Shown piece by piece: positions 46,630 to 55,187 of a DNA stretch of 64,000 nt. The stretch is from JBBATK01 sp044228285 (GTDB lineage: Bacteria > Bacteroidota > Ignavibacteria > Kapaibacteriales > NICIL-2), in NCBI GenBank assembly GCA_044228285.1, contig JBGAVD010000005.1, positions 124,001 to 188,000 of the forward strand, read 5' to 3'. The translations under genes were made by a program, and so were the position numbers. The stretch's first letter is position 1. Each line of letters starts with the position of its first letter. A model generated the notes under the pieces. The model was not told the origin of the DNA. It worked only from the letters and a program-made list of their open reading frames with translations, and did not search any database.

Positions 46630-46662
46630 CTAAAATAAGGGAACTTTGTTTTCTGACCAAAA
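46630..46662 (-). promoter_or_regulatory. Promoter of the tRNA-Ala/tRNA-Asp transcript
   Basis: On the minus strand TTTTG (46662-46658), 20 bases, TATTTTAG (46637-46630). The -7 box is identical to that of the SRP RNA gene. A leader of about 15 bases precedes tRNA-Ala. Confidence 0.6.
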
Positions 46663-46714
46663 CAATTTGAAAAACTGAGCACGATTCTTGCCAGAATGGG
46701 CTCATGAATTGTCG

Positions 46715-46722
46715 TAATTTTG
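46715..46722 (+). promoter_or_regulatory. -7 promoter box for the esterase gene
   Basis: TAATTTTG, an exact TAnnTTTG match, 24 bases before the ATG. The only TTG upstream is 24 bases away, so the -33 box is poor. Confidence 0.35.
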
Positions 46723-46746
46723 TACGGTCATCTTGTGTTGAAAATC

Positions 46747-47889
46747 ATGATTAGCTATTCCGATGTTGAGCATCGTTTGTTTGCCTTGCTCAAAGAAACG
46801 CATCCCGAGCAACGGCGCGCACTTGCAAGCCACTTGTGGTCGGATGTGCAGCGCAGTCAGCAGCAACCAGTTACCATCGATAACAGAGCACTTTTCCTTT
46901 TTCACGGAGCGGCAAAACGTGTTGAGGTAGTGGGCGATTGGTCCTACTGGCAGCCAGCCTCTTTTTTAGAGCGAATAGAGCACACAGATCTTTTCTATGG
47001 TATTCTGCAATTCGCTACCGACGCTCGATTGCAATACAAACTCATAGTTGATGGTCAGTGGATCAATGATCCAGCGAACTCTCGCACCCAAGCGGAGGGA
47101 TTCGGCTATAACTCCGAATTCTGGATGCCGAAGTATGAAGATGAGTCGATGTTGACTCTTCCGCACGATGTTCCTCATGGCAGTGTGGAGAGAGTTCAGT
47201 TTGAATCTCAGATGCTTCATAGTCATCGCGAAGTATTTCTTTATCAAGCTCCGCGCCCTGCGGGCGCTCCAACAAGCCCAGTGCCTTTGTTAGTTGTGCA
47301 CGATGGTGCTGAAGCTCTGCGTCTAGGGCGATTCCATGTTATTCTGGATCATCTCATAGCAGAGAAATACATCCCTCCAGTCGTTGCCATGTTTGTGAGC
47401 CCGCAGATGCGCAACGATGAGTATGCTAGTAGTAATCAGTATATCGACTTCTGTGCTCAAGAGATCTTGCCCTTTGCAATTCGAGAATTTGAAAAGCGTG
47501 GCTGGCGCATCGCTGATGATCCTCATCAGCGCTGCATGACCGGAGCTTCGCTTGGAGGTTTGCTTGCAACCAAAACAGTTTTGCGATTCCCAGAAGCGTA
47601 TGGTTCTGTCATCGCACAGTCACCGTCCTATTGGTGGAACAAAGGTGAAATCTTTCGTTCTCCAGATATGAAGAATGCGTCGAAGGTAGACTTTGTCATT
47701 CAGACGGGTACTATTTGTGATGCGAAAGATCTTGCGAGCCTGATGGCGCAACGCTTACGTCTGATCGGTGCTCATGTTGACTACTTCGAGTATTCACAAG
47801 GACACACATGGGGGAATTGGCGTACGACGTTTGCTCAAGGGATGCGAGCCTGGTTGCAACCACGAACGATAGAGCATTTGATTTCATGA
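46747..47889 (+). CDS. Carbohydrate-binding (CBM48-like) esterase of the esterase D/enterochelin family
   Basis: 380 residues from the ATG at 46747. No signal peptide. Residues about 45-130 look like an early-set/CBM48 domain (LFLFHGAAKRVEVVGDWSYW, QYKLIVDGQWINDPANSRTQ). The rest is an alpha/beta hydrolase of the putative esterase family: nucleophile Ser in TGASLGGLLA, and the catalytic His in YSQGHTWGNW. Related proteins hydrolyse esters on siderophores or sugars; the substrate here cannot be told. It stands alone between the tRNA genes and the ATP-grasp gene. Confidence 0.85.
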   Translation: MISYSDVEHRLFALLKETHPEQRRALASHLWSDVQRSQQQPVTIDNRALFLFHGAAKRVEVVGDWSYWQPASFLERIEHTDLFYGILQFATDARLQYKLIVDGQWINDPANSRTQAEGFGYNSEFWMPKYEDESMLTLPHDVPHGSVERVQFESQMLHSHREVFLYQAPRPAGAPTSPVPLLVVHDGAEALRLGRFHVILDHLIAEKYIPPVVAMFVSPQMRNDEYASSNQYIDFCAQEILPFAIREFEKRGWRIADDPHQRCMTGASLGGLLATKTVLRFPEAYGSVIAQSPSYWWNKGEIFRSPDMKNASKVDFVIQTGTICDAKDLASLMAQRLRLIGAHVDYFEYSQGHTWGNWRTTFAQGMRAWLQPRTIEHLIS

Positions 47890-48167
47890 GATGACAACAC
47901 GCCCTGATGCTTGTTCTGGGCTGTTAGATTTGGAAAGAGTGTAGCTGCTATTGTACATTGGAGGGAATTCGCGGCTTACACACGACGCAGAGATTCTTGA
48001 GTGGCGAATGATCGAGCTGTCCTTCGATAGACGATCGTTACACGCTACATAATCTCCGCGTACCAACAGAAGAGGCGAACAAAAGTGCTTCAGGTTCGCC
48101 CTGAGATAGTTGAGCACATTAGTCAAACGAGATTGTTCCTTTCGACACACACACAACGGGGATTTGT

Positions 48168-49346
48168 ATGGAAACCAAGTCAGTACTATGCATCGCAGGC
48201 GCACTTTTTGGCAGACCTTTTATTTCAGAAGCTAGTCGCCAAGGTTGGAAAGTGTATCTGCTTACCGAAGAGAAATACCTCAAAGAAGCCTGGGAACGTG
48301 AGTATCTCGAAGATGTCTTTGCTGTTCCTGATTTGTACGACGATAAAGTAGTGAAGAACGTAGTAAGCTATCTAGCGCGAACGATCAAATTCGATCGCAT
48401 TGTCGGTCTTGGAGAGTTTGATATTGAGGTTGCCGCAGGTCTACGTGAGCATACCCGTATTCCAGGAATGGGTGAGACAACCGCTCACTACTTCCGTGAT
48501 AAACTGGCGATGAGAATGAAGGCTCGTGAAGAGGGAATTAATGTTCCTGATTTTGTACGTATCCTTAACCATAAGGAAGTTGCTGATTTCATGGATCGCG
48601 TTCCAGCTCCTTGGGTGTTCAAACCACGAATGGGCGCATCGAGCGCCAAGGTGCGCAAGATTTTCCATCCTGATGAACTGTGGACAGAAATCGAAAAGCT
48701 CGGTGATAAGCAAACGAAGTTTCTCTTAGAGCAATACATCCCTGGTGATGTTTACCATGTCGACTCAGTGGTGTATAACTACAAACCTGTGTTTGCCAGC
48801 ACATCGAAATACGGCATTTCTATGTTAGACCTCAATACCTCTGGTGGGATCTTTACGACCCGTATGATTCGCCGTGGTAGTGAAGATGAGAAGGCTCTGA
48901 AGAAGATGAATGCAGATGTGATCAAGACCTTCGGCTTGAAGCAAGGCGCAACTCACATTGAGTATATCAAAGCAAAGGAAGATGGAAAGCTCCACTTCCT
49001 GGAAGCAGGTTGCCGAGTTGGCGGTGCGCGTATCCCAGATATTGTCTGGCACGCAACAGGAGTATGTATGTGGCATGAATGGGCCAGACTTGAACTCAGC
49101 GAAGCTGATCAATACACGTGCTCAAAGGCAGAGAATATGTATGGCGGTGGAATTTTTACTCTCTCGCGAGAAGAGCACCCAGACATGAGTCAGTACAACG
49201 ATCCAGAAATCTGCTGGGTCCAACATAAAAAGAACTATGCTGGACTGATCATTAAATCCAAAGATCCGGACCGTATAGAAGAACTATTGGCGAACTACTA
49301 TCCAAGATTTGCCCAAGACTTTATGGCTCACGTGCCTGCTACCTAA
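48168..49346 (+). CDS. Orphan ATP-grasp enzyme
   Basis: 392 residues. N-terminal Rossmann-like region (SVLCIAGALFGRPFISEAS), then the ATP-grasp fold: PWVFKPRMGASSAKVRKIF with the ATP-binding Lys, FLLEQYIPGDVYHVDSVVYN, and magnesium-binding HIEYIKAKEDGKLHFLEAGC with RVGG. ATP-grasp enzymes join a carboxylate to an amine or thiol through an acyl phosphate. The substrate is unknown and no biosynthetic neighbour is present. The arrangement is closest to single-domain carboxylate-amine ligases such as those acting on amino acids or peptides. Confidence 0.85.
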   Translation: METKSVLCIAGALFGRPFISEASRQGWKVYLLTEEKYLKEAWEREYLEDVFAVPDLYDDKVVKNVVSYLARTIKFDRIVGLGEFDIEVAAGLREHTRIPGMGETTAHYFRDKLAMRMKAREEGINVPDFVRILNHKEVADFMDRVPAPWVFKPRMGASSAKVRKIFHPDELWTEIEKLGDKQTKFLLEQYIPGDVYHVDSVVYNYKPVFASTSKYGISMLDLNTSGGIFTTRMIRRGSEDEKALKKMNADVIKTFGLKQGATHIEYIKAKEDGKLHFLEAGCRVGGARIPDIVWHATGVCMWHEWARLELSEADQYTCSKAENMYGGGIFTLSREEHPDMSQYNDPEICWVQHKKNYAGLIIKSKDPDRIEELLANYYPRFAQDFMAHVPAT

Positions 49347-49420
49347 AGGGCTAAATCTTTTCGCTTCGCTGCGCTGGAATGAGTGTTCATCTTCATACCT
49401 TCGATCACATGGTACCTACA

Positions 49421-49463
49421 AAAATGGGCTATCTGCAAAGCAGAATAGCCCATTTTCATTTTT
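49421..49463. terminator. Bidirectional terminator between convergent genes
   Basis: AAAATGGGCTAT pairs with ATAGCCCATTTT, with an inner CTGC/GCAG stem. T-runs follow on both strands. It serves the ATP-grasp gene and the lipoprotein gene. Confidence 0.9.
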
Positions 49464-49494
49464 GCGCGCGACTAGCACAGCGTCTTTCGAAGTC

Positions 49495-50283
49495 CTACTG
49501 TATACGATAGCGCAACAGGGTACGCAAACTTCCAGGATTCTTGAACGGAGGTACCAAACTGCCATCACCGATCTTGATGACTGAAGGTTCTACGCGCTCA
49601 GCAACAAGAGCTAATCCATCAGTGTAGAATTGTGTGCGACTACCGCCACTGAGCGTAACTGATTGTGGTAGCGGCAAACTCTTTGGAGTAATCGTGCCAC
49701 TAAGACGAGGTGTGATCGCACCGCGTACGCAGTTATAGGAAGAGCCGCTAGCGACCTTGATCGTTGTATCCGAAGGGTGCGAAGCATCCATCCACATCTT
49801 CGCTTTTAACACCAGGTCGAAGCCGCCAAATGCAAAGTCACGTTGAACACTTGTTGAATCCACGACTAACCATGACCCGCTTGCATCAGGGTTAGACACA
49901 AGTACCCAGCTACTTTGAGGTGCAACAGTGGCCGTGTCAAATGGTACTTCAGGCAACTCAATGTAGGCAAAGAGTTTATTGCCGTCGCGATACACATAGG
50001 TTGTGTCATACTGCTTAGTTCCGTTCATGTCCGCACACGAAACCAGAGCTGTCGCTTGCTTTCCATCAATCAGTTGCACTCCATTCACCCAAGTAGAATC
50101 GGTGTACGCCTCGGTTTGAACGGTGCCATTTGTATCGATCTCTACATTACTGTACACCCAATAGTTACCTAGTTTATCAATGCCCTTGTAATAGTCGGCA
50201 GGTGTATTCGGCGTGTTGCTATCGCTACATGCCTGAAAAGCCACAATGGCTATGAGTGATAGCCCAAAAAAGAGTGATTTCAT
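49495..50283 (-). CDS. Lipoprotein of unknown function
   Basis: 262 residues from the ATG at 50283. Lipoprotein signal MKSLFFGLSLIAIVAFQAC followed by SDSNTPNTPADYY. The body (LGNYWVYSNVEIDTNGTVQT) has the shape of small beta-rich lipoproteins found widely in this group: repeated YW.Y and tyrosine/serine strands. No family name is supported. It lies after murQ and the exporter on the same strand, but has its own promoter. Confidence 0.75.
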   Translation of the reverse strand: MKSLFFGLSLIAIVAFQACSDSNTPNTPADYYKGIDKLGNYWVYSNVEIDTNGTVQTEAYTDSTWVNGVQLIDGKQATALVSCADMNGTKQYDTTYVYRDGNKLFAYIELPEVPFDTATVAPQSSWVLVSNPDASGSWLVVDSTSVQRDFAFGGFDLVLKAKMWMDASHPSDTTIKVASGSSYNCVRGAITPRLSGTITPKSLPLPQSVTLSGGSRTQFYTDGLALVAERVEPSVIKIGDGSLVPPFKNPGSLRTLLRYRIQ

Positions 50284-50317
50284 AGTGAATGGTGTTTGTG
50301 GAACAAGTAATTGTGGT

Positions 50318-50347
50318 CGAATATAGGCTTTGAGCACTAAATGACAA
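50318..50347 (-). promoter_or_regulatory. Promoter of the lipoprotein gene
   Basis: On the minus strand TTG (50347-50345), 19 bases, TATATTCG (50325-50318), one base off TAnnTTTG. Predicted leader about 30 bases. Confidence 0.45.
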
Positions 50348-50418
50348 TTCTTAGACCTGGAGCACGAATTGAAAGAAGTGTGATGCTCGATTGCAGTGGA
50401 CTGCCTGAGCACTTCCGT

Positions 50419-52212
50419 TTAGTTCAAGTCCGTTCCAAACTGCAGTTCGCAGAGTCGTGCATAAAACGACGAGCTATTGCTAAGAAGTTCATCGTGACTT
50501 CCTTGCTCAATGATTTTACCCTTGCTAAAGACGAAGATGGTATCGCAACGTCGGATAGTAGATAAACGGTGTGCGATAATGATTGTTGTACGTCCTTTCA
50601 TCAAGTTCTCCAAAGCACCCTGGATAAGATGCTCAGATTGAGAGTCTAAGGAGGATGTTGCTTCGTCGAGAATCAAAATAGGAGGATTCTTTAGGATAGC
50701 TCGGGCGATAGCGATACGCTGTCGTTGACCACCACTCAGTTTCACTCCTCGTTCGCCAACCAAGGTTTGCAGCCGCTCTGGGAACTGCTCTATGAACTCG
50801 GTGGCATTTGCCAACCGCGCGGCTTCCCAGAGCTGCTCCTCTGTGGCATCTACTTGACCGTACCGAATATTCTCTTCAATAGTAGATCCAAAGAGGACAA
50901 TGTCTTGCGGTACAATTCCGATGTTGGATCGCACATCATGGATGCTGAGTTGGGATGCCTCAAGATCGTCGTACAATATGGAACCACTAGTTGGTTCGTA
51001 GAACTTTTGAAGAAGGGCGGCTGTCGTACTTTTCCCAGCTCCGCTTTCGCCCACAAAAGCTACGCGCGCGCCTGCCTTGATATGCAGTGAGACGTCGTCA
51101 AGAGCATTAGTGTCGGCTCTACCCGGATAGCTAAACACAACGTGCTCCATTCGAATATCTTTCAATACTCGTTTTATACTACTTGGTTCTGATCGTTCAA
51201 CAGGTTCTGACAGAATCTCGCGAACGCGAACTGAAGCCCCAAGTGTTCGTTGTATTTGGCCAAAGAGCTCAGCGAAACTTCCAAGTGCACCTGCAACAAA
51301 GAAAGAGTAGAGGATGAAAGATAAGAGCTCGCCAATCGTCAACTCATGGTGGTGCACCAAATACACACCGTAACCGAGAACGCCAGCGATCCCTCCAAAC
51401 ATCGAGAACATGATGAACGAGAAGAACACCGATCTCATGCGTGCAGCGCGAATGGCTAAACTCACATACTCGTTAATACGAGTGCGATAACGGTGTTGCT
51501 CATACATTTCATTTGTAAATGACTTGACACTTTCAATGGCTTGAAAGGTTTCTTCGACGATCGTTGTTGCACCCGCTAGAACATCCTGGATTTGGGTACT
51601 AAGCTTCCTCAGTCGGCGACCAAACACGATAGCAGTGAGGATGATAAGGGGGAGCGTGAGTAACACAGGAATAGTCAAGCGTACCGACTGCGATACGATA
51701 AACGCGATACCACCAACCAGAAAAATGCTCTGGCGTAGCATCTGCATTACGGTAAAACTGAACGTTTCTTGAATCTGACTTAGGTCCGAACTTACTCTCG
51801 ACATCAACTCTCCAACGCGCTTCTCACCAAAGAAACGCATCGGAAGGTGTAGAATGTGCTGAAAGAGGTTAGTCCGAAGCTTAGCTAAGACGTTCTCGGT
51901 AATGGTGGCTAGAGAAACTGTTGTGAAGTAATTGACAACAGCTTGGACGAGGAAGAGCACAAGTAGGATACCAGCGATCGACCAAACATGCTCTGTCAAC
52001 GCTGTAGTTTGGATTGTATCGAGCAGCGTGCCAATGAACTTCGGAAAGGCGAGTGACAAACTATTGCTCAACAACATCAACACTAAGATAGCGGAAGCTT
52101 TCCATCGATACTCTTTGTAGAAAGAGAGGATAAAGAGGAATTCACTTCGTTGTTGCACAAAATTGAGCTTGACCTTCGGTAGTTCCTCTCTTGTGCGTCT
52201 CTGTTTTGCCAT
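50419..52212 (-). CDS. ABC exporter, fused permease and ATPase (MsbA/multidrug-like)
   Basis: 597 residues. Six-helix transmembrane domain (first about 320 residues) joined to a nucleotide-binding domain with Walker A GESGAGKST, signature LSGGQRQRIAIARAI, Walker B ILILDEATSSLD and H-loop IIIAHRLSTI. It should work as a homodimer pumping lipids, drugs or peptides out of the cell. The substrate cannot be told. It begins 39 bases after murQ ends and is probably cotranscribed with it. Confidence 0.92.
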   Translation of the reverse strand: MAKQRRTREELPKVKLNFVQQRSEFLFILSFYKEYRWKASAILVLMLLSNSLSLAFPKFIGTLLDTIQTTALTEHVWSIAGILLVLFLVQAVVNYFTTVSLATITENVLAKLRTNLFQHILHLPMRFFGEKRVGELMSRVSSDLSQIQETFSFTVMQMLRQSIFLVGGIAFIVSQSVRLTIPVLLTLPLIILTAIVFGRRLRKLSTQIQDVLAGATTIVEETFQAIESVKSFTNEMYEQHRYRTRINEYVSLAIRAARMRSVFFSFIMFSMFGGIAGVLGYGVYLVHHHELTIGELLSFILYSFFVAGALGSFAELFGQIQRTLGASVRVREILSEPVERSEPSSIKRVLKDIRMEHVVFSYPGRADTNALDDVSLHIKAGARVAFVGESGAGKSTTAALLQKFYEPTSGSILYDDLEASQLSIHDVRSNIGIVPQDIVLFGSTIEENIRYGQVDATEEQLWEAARLANATEFIEQFPERLQTLVGERGVKLSGGQRQRIAIARAILKNPPILILDEATSSLDSQSEHLIQGALENLMKGRTTIIIAHRLSTIRRCDTIFVFSKGKIIEQGSHDELLSNSSSFYARLCELQFGTDLN

Positions 52213-52251
52213 TCTACTGCTCTTTTAGGTAGGTGAAGGGTGTACCGACGA

Positions 52252-53214
52252 CTAGCCTTGTTCGCTATTGTGACTTTCTTTTCCCGTTCGACTTGTACCG
52301 ATCCCTACCGCATCTCGAACAATGCCTCCAGCCTCTTCAAGTCTCTGAGCGGCGGACTGAGCATCAGTTTCACTCAAGAGCATAACTAAGGCTGTTTTTA
52401 CGTGACCCTTGGATTCATCGAGTGCTGCGGAAGCGCGCTCATAACTGATGTCTGCAATCGTCATCAGTATATTCTTTGCCCTTTCTCGGAGTTTGGCATT
52501 CGTCAATTGCAGATCGACCATGATGTTACCATACGTTTTGCCTAGGCGGATCATGGATGCGGTACTGAGCATATTGAGCACTAACTTTTGCGCCGTTCCT
52601 GATTTCATTCGTGTTGAGCCTGCGATGACTTCAGGACCAACTTGTGGTGCGATGATGCAATCGGCTGTGATGCCTAGCTTCATAAGATTCGATCGAGAGT
52701 TTGTTGTAACGAGGATACTATACACCCCTCGTCGTTTTGCTTCTTGAAGAGCGCCTCGCACGAAAGGTGTACGGCCAGATGCTGCAATGCCACAGAGCAC
52801 ATCATGCACGCTAACATGGTATTCATCCAGACACTTTGCGCCTTTCTCTACAGAGTCTTCCGCGCCTTCCTGCGCTGCGAACATAGCCTGTGGTCCTCCA
52901 GCCATAACTCCAACAACCATGGAAGGATCTACTCCAAATGTGGGTGGACATTCAGAAGCGTCTACCACGCCCAATCGACCACTGGTACCTGCTCCAACAT
53001 AGACCAAGCGACCTCCCATTCGGAACGCCTGGACGATGCGATCGACAGCTTTTTCTATCCAGGATATCTCTTCAGCAACCGCATGTGCCACCAAAGCATC
53101 TTCGTTGTTTATGAGTTCGAGGACTTCACGGGTACTAGCCCGATCAATGTTACGAGTGCGCTCGTTGTTTTGTTCCGTCATTAATGACGTTATCTCGTCA
53201 AAAAGTGATCTCAT
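52252..53214 (-). CDS. murQ: N-acetylmuramic acid 6-phosphate etherase
   Basis: 320 residues. It removes the lactyl ether from MurNAc-6-phosphate to give GlcNAc-6-phosphate during recycling of cell-wall sugars. SIS-domain signatures VYVGAGTSGRLGVVDASECP and PPTFGVDP; AQEGAEDSVEKGA with the catalytic Glu; VGPEVIAGSTRMKSGTAQKL. It needs a kinase (AnmK or MurK) or a PTS permease upstream, neither in this window. Confidence 0.96.
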   Translation of the reverse strand: MRSLFDEITSLMTEQNNERTRNIDRASTREVLELINNEDALVAHAVAEEISWIEKAVDRIVQAFRMGGRLVYVGAGTSGRLGVVDASECPPTFGVDPSMVVGVMAGGPQAMFAAQEGAEDSVEKGAKCLDEYHVSVHDVLCGIAASGRTPFVRGALQEAKRRGVYSILVTTNSRSNLMKLGITADCIIAPQVGPEVIAGSTRMKSGTAQKLVLNMLSTASMIRLGKTYGNIMVDLQLTNAKLRERAKNILMTIADISYERASAALDESKGHVKTALVMLLSETDAQSAAQRLEEAGGIVRDAVGIGTSRTGKESHNSEQG

Positions 53215-53245
53215 TCCAATCTCTACTCAGGTTAAATGGTGAGTA

Positions 53246-53253
53246 CAAAACTA
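53246..53253 (-). promoter_or_regulatory. -7 promoter box for murQ
   Basis: TAGTTTTG on the minus strand, an exact TAnnTTTG match, about 30 bases before the ATG. No TTG at the usual -33 distance. Confidence 0.4.
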
Positions 53254-53441
53254 CAATGGCCTTGCTCTACATCACCGTTTTCCTTACAATGTTTAGCGTC
53301 AGCCTGAAATGACAGAGTGTGGGTTTTGAGCAGATACTGGCGATTGAGCGGTAGTGCGCAACGACTCAAACACAATGAGTTCACTTGCTTGGCGTCTCTG
53401 TCTGTGCACCACGAAAGGGCTATATTGCGCCCATAAAGTTT

Positions 53442-53825
53442 ATGCTGGATTCCTACTTCGATCAGATAGCGCTGCGCAACGGTCTTTACGACCATGAGGG
53501 CCAACCACGATTCACTACTGGTTCAATCATCAGCGGCGCACTGATGCGCGGATTCTTGACGATGCTAGTCGGTTTTGCGATATGGTATTGGCGGGGTGAT
53601 GAGTTCACATACTTTCTTACTCTTCTTCTCATGTGGGCTTATGTTGTGTATCCAGCGTATCGCCAGTACACCTTGTTCAATGAGCATATTGAGAGCTACC
53701 AACTGGAAACCTTGTGCGGACAGTGCAAGCATTTTAACCCAACTGCTCAAACCTGTTTTCGTTATGACGAGCATGTAACAAATGACTATGTACCCTGCGA
53801 AGGACTCGACTGGGAACCTCGGTAG
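53442..53825 (+). CDS. Membrane protein with a four-Cys C-terminal motif
   Basis: 127 residues from the ATG at 53442 (MLDSYFDQIALRNG). Two predicted membrane segments lie near residues 35-75 (FLTMLVGFAIWYWRG, FTYFLTLLLMWAYVVYPAY). The C-terminal tail has CGQCKHFNPTAQTCFRYDEH and a later PCEG, four Cys in the form C-x2-C ... C ... C, which could bind a metal. The permease gene starts one base after its stop, so they are coupled. I do not recognise the family. Confidence 0.7.
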   Translation: MLDSYFDQIALRNGLYDHEGQPRFTTGSIISGALMRGFLTMLVGFAIWYWRGDEFTYFLTLLLMWAYVVYPAYRQYTLFNEHIESYQLETLCGQCKHFNPTAQTCFRYDEHVTNDYVPCEGLDWEPR

Positions 53826-53826
53826 T

Positions 53827-55071
53827 ATGATGAGAAAGATACTCATCATCACTCGATTTGAATTGTGGCAACGTCTTCGATCGCCTCTTCTATTCGTGAT
53901 GATGCTGATTTCTCCCGCGTTGACGTTGATGACAAACCTTCCTCATCAGATGTCGCAGACAGAATTTCAACAACCGCAACAATCGCCTTTCACCATTCTA
54001 CTGGGCGGAGCCTCGCACAAGCTCTTGGACTCCCTTAATGAGTACTTCCTCTATTGCTCTCTCCGTGACAAGCAGCCGCTGAGCGCAGTCGTACTACCGC
54101 TCAATTCAGATGATCTAAACCAGGGGAGGTATGACCTGGTTGCTATAGTGATGCAAAATTCTGCACCTCGAGTCAGAACGCAGCTACCTGACGCTTCGGG
54201 AAGTGAGTACACCCTCCAGATTGTTCGGTGTGACCTCAGGATGAGGACTTTTGTGCCAGTTCTACGTTCAGCAATCGAGTTGAGCTCAACGCCCCACACA
54301 CTGACACGACTTGCGGTTTCGTATGCAGATGATGCGTCAGAGCAGAGCATCAAAACAAGCAGCGAAAAAGTTCACCCAGCTACTATGGACGATGAGCGTG
54401 CATCACAGTCGTGGTTTGTTTTCGCGCTGCTTTCCTTTCAGATTCTTAGCATCACGCTTATCAGCGGCAATGGTCAGCAGCTGCTGCGCTCAATGTTCGA
54501 AGAGCGAGCAAGCTGCTTGCTTGATGTAGTACTTTCTTCAAGCTCTGCATCGAGCCTTCTTCTTGCAAAGTACTTGAGTATTCTCATTCTTGGCCTAATC
54601 CATACAGCGCTCTGGCTGGGGCTAGTGAGTGTATTGTCACACGAAGTCTTTGATCGGTTCTTTTTTTCAAGTGCACTCATCATCGCAGTACACGCATATC
54701 TGAGCTTCTCTGTCTTCAGTGCATTATACCTGTATCTGAGTGTAGTTGTCGAACGCGAGTCTACAGCGCAGGTCGTTTCTGCACTGAGTATGTTCGCGTT
54801 GATTCTTCCTCTGAGCTTCATCGCTATGAGTTCTCAAACATCTTTAGACTCAGTGATGACTATCTTTCAGTATGTGCCTCTCTTATCGATCAGCGCTCAT
54901 ACTGTCACTCAACTGAGCAATTGGCAACATGGGACTATAAACTATAACTTCTTGCCGTATGTGTACAATACACTATGTACCGCGCTTTTCATCTTTGCTG
55001 CAGTGAAAGGCTTGAAGGGGAGAGTGTCTGGCTCTATGCAGACTCGAAAGCAACACGTGATAGCATCATAG
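53827..55071 (+). CDS. ABC-2 type transporter permease
   Basis: 414 residues from ATG 53827, the first of two adjacent ATG codons. One N-terminal membrane segment (LLFVMMLISPALTLM), a large periplasmic loop, then five hydrophobic segments (about 190 onward) in the pattern of NatB-type ABC-2 permeases. The ATP-binding partner is not in this window, which is unusual because such pairs are usually neighbours. It overlaps nothing but directly follows the four-Cys membrane protein. Confidence 0.82.
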   Translation: MMRKILIITRFELWQRLRSPLLFVMMLISPALTLMTNLPHQMSQTEFQQPQQSPFTILLGGASHKLLDSLNEYFLYCSLRDKQPLSAVVLPLNSDDLNQGRYDLVAIVMQNSAPRVRTQLPDASGSEYTLQIVRCDLRMRTFVPVLRSAIELSSTPHTLTRLAVSYADDASEQSIKTSSEKVHPATMDDERASQSWFVFALLSFQILSITLISGNGQQLLRSMFEERASCLLDVVLSSSSASSLLLAKYLSILILGLIHTALWLGLVSVLSHEVFDRFFFSSALIIAVHAYLSFSVFSALYLYLSVVVERESTAQVVSALSMFALILPLSFIAMSSQTSLDSVMTIFQYVPLLSISAHTVTQLSNWQHGTINYNFLPYVYNTLCTALFIFAAVKGLKGRVSGSMQTRKQHVIAS

Positions 55072-55187
55072 CGCTCTGTGCTGAGCACTTTAGATCGGTA
55101 TCTACTTTGTGTAGAATGAGCAAAACTAGGAGTAACACAGTAGAAGCCACTTCAGCACAAACGGAAAACCCTAAAGCGAAGATCGCA

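Noticed and set aside
47884..48204. 106-codon open frame opposite the start of the ATP-grasp gene
   Set aside because: It overlaps the ATP-grasp start, has no recognisable domain and an unlikely Cys/Ser-rich composition.
53232..53504. 90-codon open frame upstream of murQ
   Set aside because: It covers the murQ promoter and overlaps the opposite gene; no family signal.
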